From assembly GCA_037176905.1 (NCBI GenBank), contig JBBBWG010030309.1:155405-208882 (forward strand): DNA of 53,478 bases, given 5' to 3'. A program made the translations under genes and the position numbers. The notes under the pieces are model-generated. The model saw only the letters and a list, made by a program, of their open reading frames with translations, searched no databases and had not been told where the DNA came from. Positions within the stretch are counted from its first letter, which is position 1. Each line of letters begins with the position of its first letter. Shown here piece by piece: positions 50,001 through 53,478 of this stretch. The DNA comes from Azolla pinnata (Eukaryota > Streptophyta > Polypodiopsida > Salviniales > Salviniaceae).

Positions 50001-51831
50001 GTGTATTAAATTCATTTAAAAGCACCTGCACTTGTGGTTAAACCTTTCGATTTCTGAGCTTATATCTTTTACTGATTATTTGGGTTTATGTCTTCATAGA
50101 ACATTCGCATACTATGTGACCTTGGTATCATCATTACAAAAGAGCTTGGAAGCAACTTGTTGTACACTGATGCATACCCGGGTTTGATACCATTGCCGTA
50201 TTCATTCTACAGCTCAAGGAAGGACAGTGATGATGGACCGAACATGGTATGTGTTGCAAACTTTGTATTACACTGTTTGTGATAGTAAAATCTCATATTT
50301 TTATCTTTCAGGTTGACGGAAGTGATCTCCCAGCATGCCTCACTGATGATGATTTCCTCTCACAGCTTTGGTTGAGAGCTTCTCGACCTGGCCAGGTAGT
50401 TTTATGTCATGCATTCGAGGATATAGACTGGTTTTGATTGCAACTAAAACCAAACTGTGGGCAATGAAAAGCCTTTTTTAGTTTTTCTTAGGTCGCTGAT
50501 AATCTATCGTTCTGGACCATTTGAATCAGTCCTCTCATGATTCACATAAACTGATGATGTTACTTCCAATTTTCAGATGCATCCATTGGGATTAAATCAG
50601 CAGACCAGGAGAACAAAGAGGGACACAGATTTGAGTTCGTCCTCGGATCAACACGTGGAAAAGGATACAAAAGACGCAGAATCAGTTCAGGTGATGCCAG
50701 AAACCGAAAAGAGAATCAGGAGTGGTCATAAATCACCACAGAAAAAAACTCAGAAACGAAGAAGGACCAGATCTAGAACAATGGAAGAATCGGATACATC
50801 AGGTAGTGATTTTGAAGAAGACGAAAATATTAAAGGTGGTGGTCACAGAATAGGTAGGCATCTGGCTGCTCAGCAGTCTGATGATGCTCCCTTGCCCTTA
50901 AAAATTGGAACTAGACCTGTCAGGATGACTAGAAGCCAAACCGTTGGGATCCATGTTCTGGAAAGAACAACGGTGGAGTCGGACTCAGAAGAAGGGCAAG
51001 ATGATGGAACATCTAGCCCTTCACATAAATACGTGGCAGCAAAGCGAGTAAAACTCGGTAAGCATTTAGATGAAGTCGACACTACGATGCGAGAGACCGA
51101 TGAACACTTGTCTTCGATTGAAGAGGAAGGTAAGAGACCACAAACGCGAACTGGAGAAATTGTTGAGGTATATGGGGGTTCATGGTTTTTCATTACATTA
51201 TAAATATTAGGTGCCATATTCACGAGTGCAATCTGTTTTCAGGCAGAACCAGTTCTGCGATCCAGCACAGATGACAGGTATTGTTGTGAATTCAATTCGA
51301 ACAATTCCACATGATAAGGATCCAAGAAAGGAAGAAGCTGTAAAACTTAGTTGTGAAAATGATTTGAAAAGATGTTGTACCGACTCCCATCTCTCATGAC
51401 TTTTCAGGGAAGAGAACATCGTGGCTGGTATGAAGGACAAAGAGATGCAATGTCATGCAGCAAATGGGGTAGAAGACCAACCTGATGAACAGCCTTCCTT
51501 CGTAGAAAAGGGTAAAGAAATTCGATATATCGGTTGTTTGTTGCCGTTTATCAGCGAGGCCCCTCAGCCCGAGATTCCGGAAATTTTCTTCGGTTTCTTG
51601 ATTCAATTTGGACATGTATGGCGCAGTTCATGCTCCACAAAGGAGGGAAAAGGTTCCAGCCGAGGGTAAATGTATAGAAAGCTCATCGGATGAGGAGGAT
51701 GAAACTCTGGTAAGCGACTCCCATCTCTCTGTGAACTATGTATGTTCGAAACGTATATTTCTACCCGACCGTTGACTGAATCGGCTGGTTTTCAGGCGAC
51801 ATGGCGAACTCGCAGACGGAATGCGCAATGA
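41038..51831 (+). CDS. PDS5: PDS5 sister-chromatid cohesion protein
   Basis: PDS5 binds cohesin and controls its loading, acetylation and release on chromosomes; it acts in the nucleus. Twenty-eight exons close to 1413 aa. Coding runs: 41038-41127, 41216-41413, 42432-42613, 42806-42932, 43269-43490, 43599-43815, 43899-44044, 44180-44337, 46222-46371, 46444-46492, 46582-46767, 47281-47467, 47560-47707, 47810-47933, 48060-48212, 48274-48363, 48568-48701, 48773-48890, 48969-49103, 49197-49399, 49512-49656, 50100-50246, 50312-50395, 50577-51167, 51243-51277, 51408-51511, 51627-51709, 51796-51831. Starts MAKATQRLSTIGKQL. HEAT-type helices fill residues 1 to about 1130; the tail from about 1132 is basic, acidic and Ser-rich (SDTSGSDFEED, SDEEDETL). 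I see no Tudor segment in it. The 13th exon boundary is the least sure (acceptor at 47559 instead of 47552, chosen for phase). Exon 8 has a duplicated acceptor. Confidence 0.92.
44098..44203 (+). repeat. 52-bp tandem duplication with two PDS5 splice acceptors
   Basis: TGTCCAG|GTGCTTGTAAGAAAGGAAACC occurs ending its AG at 44127 and again at 44179. The preceding TATTTCTGATTG is also repeated. Copies differ at a few bases in between. The second acceptor keeps the PDS5 frame. Confidence 0.92.
44338..46221 (+). other. 1.9-kb PDS5 intron 8 with internal direct repeats
   Basis: Two further repeat pairs are seen: CCATAGAGAAGATTTGAAAC at 44849 and 44933 (84 bp apart), and GAAGCCCTAAACAGA with CCAAGTGAA at about 45487 and 45580. 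It is by far the longest intron of the gene. Confidence 0.75.
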
Positions 51832-52900
51832 TGCTATGGCATTTTTATCTAGTTCTGTAAACAATGTAAAATGGAAAGAAGAGGGAATGAACCATGGCTA
51901 CACTGATTGGAGCATTTACGTACAAAATGGGGGGTCGATAGCTCTTTTTTACAGCCCCATTCGCCGAGACGTCTAGGCACTGTATACTTAAAGGTTGGTT
52001 CATGATCTGTATATCGCCTTCATGTGTTTGTTTCTCTAAGTTATGGGCTCGAAAACACGTATTTTCTTTTCTATGGTTGGGTTTGGATGATGGATCTCGT
52101 GAGCTTTCCCTCCAATCTGTTTCGAGGGGAAACGGATGGTTATCATTTTGCTAGAATGAAGCATCATTCGGTCGCAATCGATTAGAGGAAAAGTCCATTT
52201 GTGGCAAATGTGGCTGGTTATTTTTTTACAACGGTGTCCGACGCTTACGAGCATAAGCTGTATGTAGCTGATGGGATAGATTAGATGTATTAGATCCATC
52301 AAGGGAAGGAAGGGCGTTTGTGTGCATGACATTCTTGGAGTTCAAAGGGCTTCCTTCATGCATAACGATGACCAAGGCAATATCGAGGCATTACGTACTT
52401 GCTGTTTGCAGAGGGAATTCTCATGAAACCTAATCGAAACCATCCCTCGGCGGGCAACAAGCTTTTAGAATTTGACGAAGACCGGGCGCAAAAGGTTCTT
52501 TCTCGATTCGACCCAAACTAATCGACGTTGTAAGCTCGACACGATTGACTTGGTAACTAAGCATTGAGAGCAGATTGGGACCCAGCAAGAGAGCAAAGTA
52601 GCAAGGAGCTTGTGCCACCCCAAACATATGCTTCCGGAGTGTGCCCTGCGGCGGACTATCAACCTACTAATCTCTCCCGATGCATAGCTGATACACGGTG
52701 GAGGAAGTCGACGACTCGGAATCGGGGCAAAGGAAGTCAGCAATGGGAAAGCCGATCTAGCCGAATGTAGCGATACCAAAAAACAATAGCTGTTTGTGTT
52801 CTGCGGTGAGTGAGTTGGAAGAGTGTGATTGATTGTTGATCGATTCACGAGCTCAAGGGAGCCGCCGAAAAACAAAGAAAGTTCCACAAGGGTGTTTTTT
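51832..52900. other. Convergent region between PDS5 and PHD gene
   Basis: Both genes end here, so the stretch holds two 3' UTRs. I see no exon or element. GC content rises sharply just beyond it. Confidence 0.6.
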
Positions 52901-53478
52901 TCAAAGCGCGAAAGGGGCCCGGAAGAAGCGGCGGCGGCAGTGGGTGCAGAGGAAGCGGCGGGGCGGCGGCACGGGGTCGGCGTCGGGGAGGCCGGCGGCG
53001 CAGCGCGTGTGCTGCCACGTGGCGCAGGCGTCGCAGGCGATCATGCGCTCGCCGTCGTCGTCGCGCGCGCCGCAGGGGCAGTCCACCGCCCACGCGCCGC
53101 TGCCGCCCTCGAGCCGCATCTCGAGGAGCCGGCCGAGGAGCCGGAGCCCATCATCACCATCAGCATCAGCATCACCATCACCATCACCATCACCAGCATG
53201 CTGCCCATCATCACCATCACAATAATGCCCATGCCCCCCATGATGATGATGATGATGATCACCACCAGCAGCAGCAGCAGCAGCAGCAGCACCACCGCCA
53301 TGATGATGATGAGGATGGGCATGGGCACGGGCTTCTTCGATGGCGGCGACGAGCTTGTCGACGTAATCCAGCGCGCCGCCGCCGCCGCCGCCGACGCCGA
53401 CGTAGCGGCCGCGCACGAGCACGTGCACTTGGCGGCGGCTCGCGGCCAGGTGCGCGAGCACGGGCTCGGCGTCGCCGG
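52901..53478 (-). CDS. PHD-finger protein, C-terminal fragment, MS1/MMD1-like
   Basis: The reading frame is open to the right window edge; the 5' part of the gene is outside. About 190 codons remain. They end RRRFFRAPFAL. The PHD finger is complete: CPCGARDDDGERMIACDAC, WQHTRCAAG, FLCTHC, giving the Cys4-His-Cys3 ligands. The block CGARDDDGERM-x-x-C-D-x-C-x-x-WQHTRC is typical of plant MALE STERILITY1 and MMD1/DUET proteins, which act as nuclear regulators of tapetum, pollen wall and meiosis. Between the N-terminal piece (VHVLVRGRYVG) and the finger lies a Gly/His/Ala/Asp repeat segment coded by CAT and GCAGCA microsatellites. The region is far more GC-rich (mostly over two thirds) than anything else in the window. 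MS1 and MMD1 cannot be told apart here. Confidence 0.85.
   Translation of the reverse strand, partial: GDAEPVLAHLAASRRQVHVLVRGRYVGVGGGGGGALDYVDKLVAAIEEARAHAHPHHHHGGGAAAAAAAAGGDHHHHHHGGHGHYCDGDDGQHAGDGDGDGDADADGDDGLRLLGRLLEMRLEGGSGAWAVDCPCGARDDDGERMIACDACATWQHTRCAAGLPDADPVPPPRRFLCTHCRRRFFRAPFAL
53150..53330 (-). repeat. CAT and GCA repeats inside the PHD-gene coding sequence
   Basis: The repeats encode His6-type, Ala8-type and GDGDADAD-type runs. They are in frame in the open reading frame, so they are likely translated as flexible linker. Confidence 0.85.

Noticed and set aside
9264..51831. A functional chromatin cluster (MAC5, PIAL, PDS5)
   Set aside because: Three nuclear genes by chance in one 43-kb stretch; no shared promoters, and orientation and spacing do not suggest linkage.

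Overview
The window is nuclear DNA of a flowering plant. The genes carry many short GT-AG introns with AT-rich sequence, and the proteins belong to families with plant-specific architectures: a USP-domain receptor-like cytoplasmic kinase, a PIAL-type SUMO ligase, a MAC5-type splicing factor, a plant cytosolic glycerol-3-phosphate dehydrogenase and an MS1/MMD1-type PHD protein. Microsatellites are abundant. AT-rich genes sit beside a very GC-rich PHD gene at the right edge and a fairly GC-rich intronless RING gene. That mixture is common in monocots, so a monocot is my inference. The species cannot be named.

Layout, left to right. 1-4129: intergenic, with weak retroelement-like traces and microsatellites. 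4130-8509 (+): USP-domain kinase, 11 exons, 676 aa. 9264-12017 (-): MAC5/RBM22-like splicing factor, 4 exons. 13037-21145 (-): PIAL-type SUMO ligase, 16 exons, 883 aa. 21146-25594: long intergenic region ending in a 550-bp CAT/CAC tract and a GGAA tract. 25595-25972 (+): small 125-aa protein resembling the At1g80180 MAPK-substrate family. 27460-28479 (-): intronless RING-H2 protein. 30461-31368 (-): two-exon unknown protein. 31608-31963: decaying tandem repeat. 33858-36699 (-): NAD-dependent glycerol-3-phosphate dehydrogenase, 5 exons, 527 aa. 37270-39850: microsatellites and a 154-162 bp duplication. 41038-51831 (+): PDS5 cohesin regulator, 28 exons, 1413 aa. 52901-53478 (-): C-terminal part of an MS1/MMD1-like PHD protein, cut by the window edge.

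The exon models were built by hand from splice consensus, reading phase and remembered family sequence. All five multi-exon models that could be closed keep frame from start to stop. The genes do not form an operon or an obvious functional cluster. MAC5 and PIAL are head-to-tail on one strand, about 1 kb apart. PDS5 and the PHD gene converge.

I found no convincing undescribed system. The best leads are local gene-structure oddities: a duplicated splice acceptor in PDS5, a GC-AG intron in the kinase, a misplaced or missing donor after MAC5 exon 1, an open frame with an in-frame 102-bp duplication that abuts the GPDH start, and the decaying repeat at 31.6-32.0 kb.
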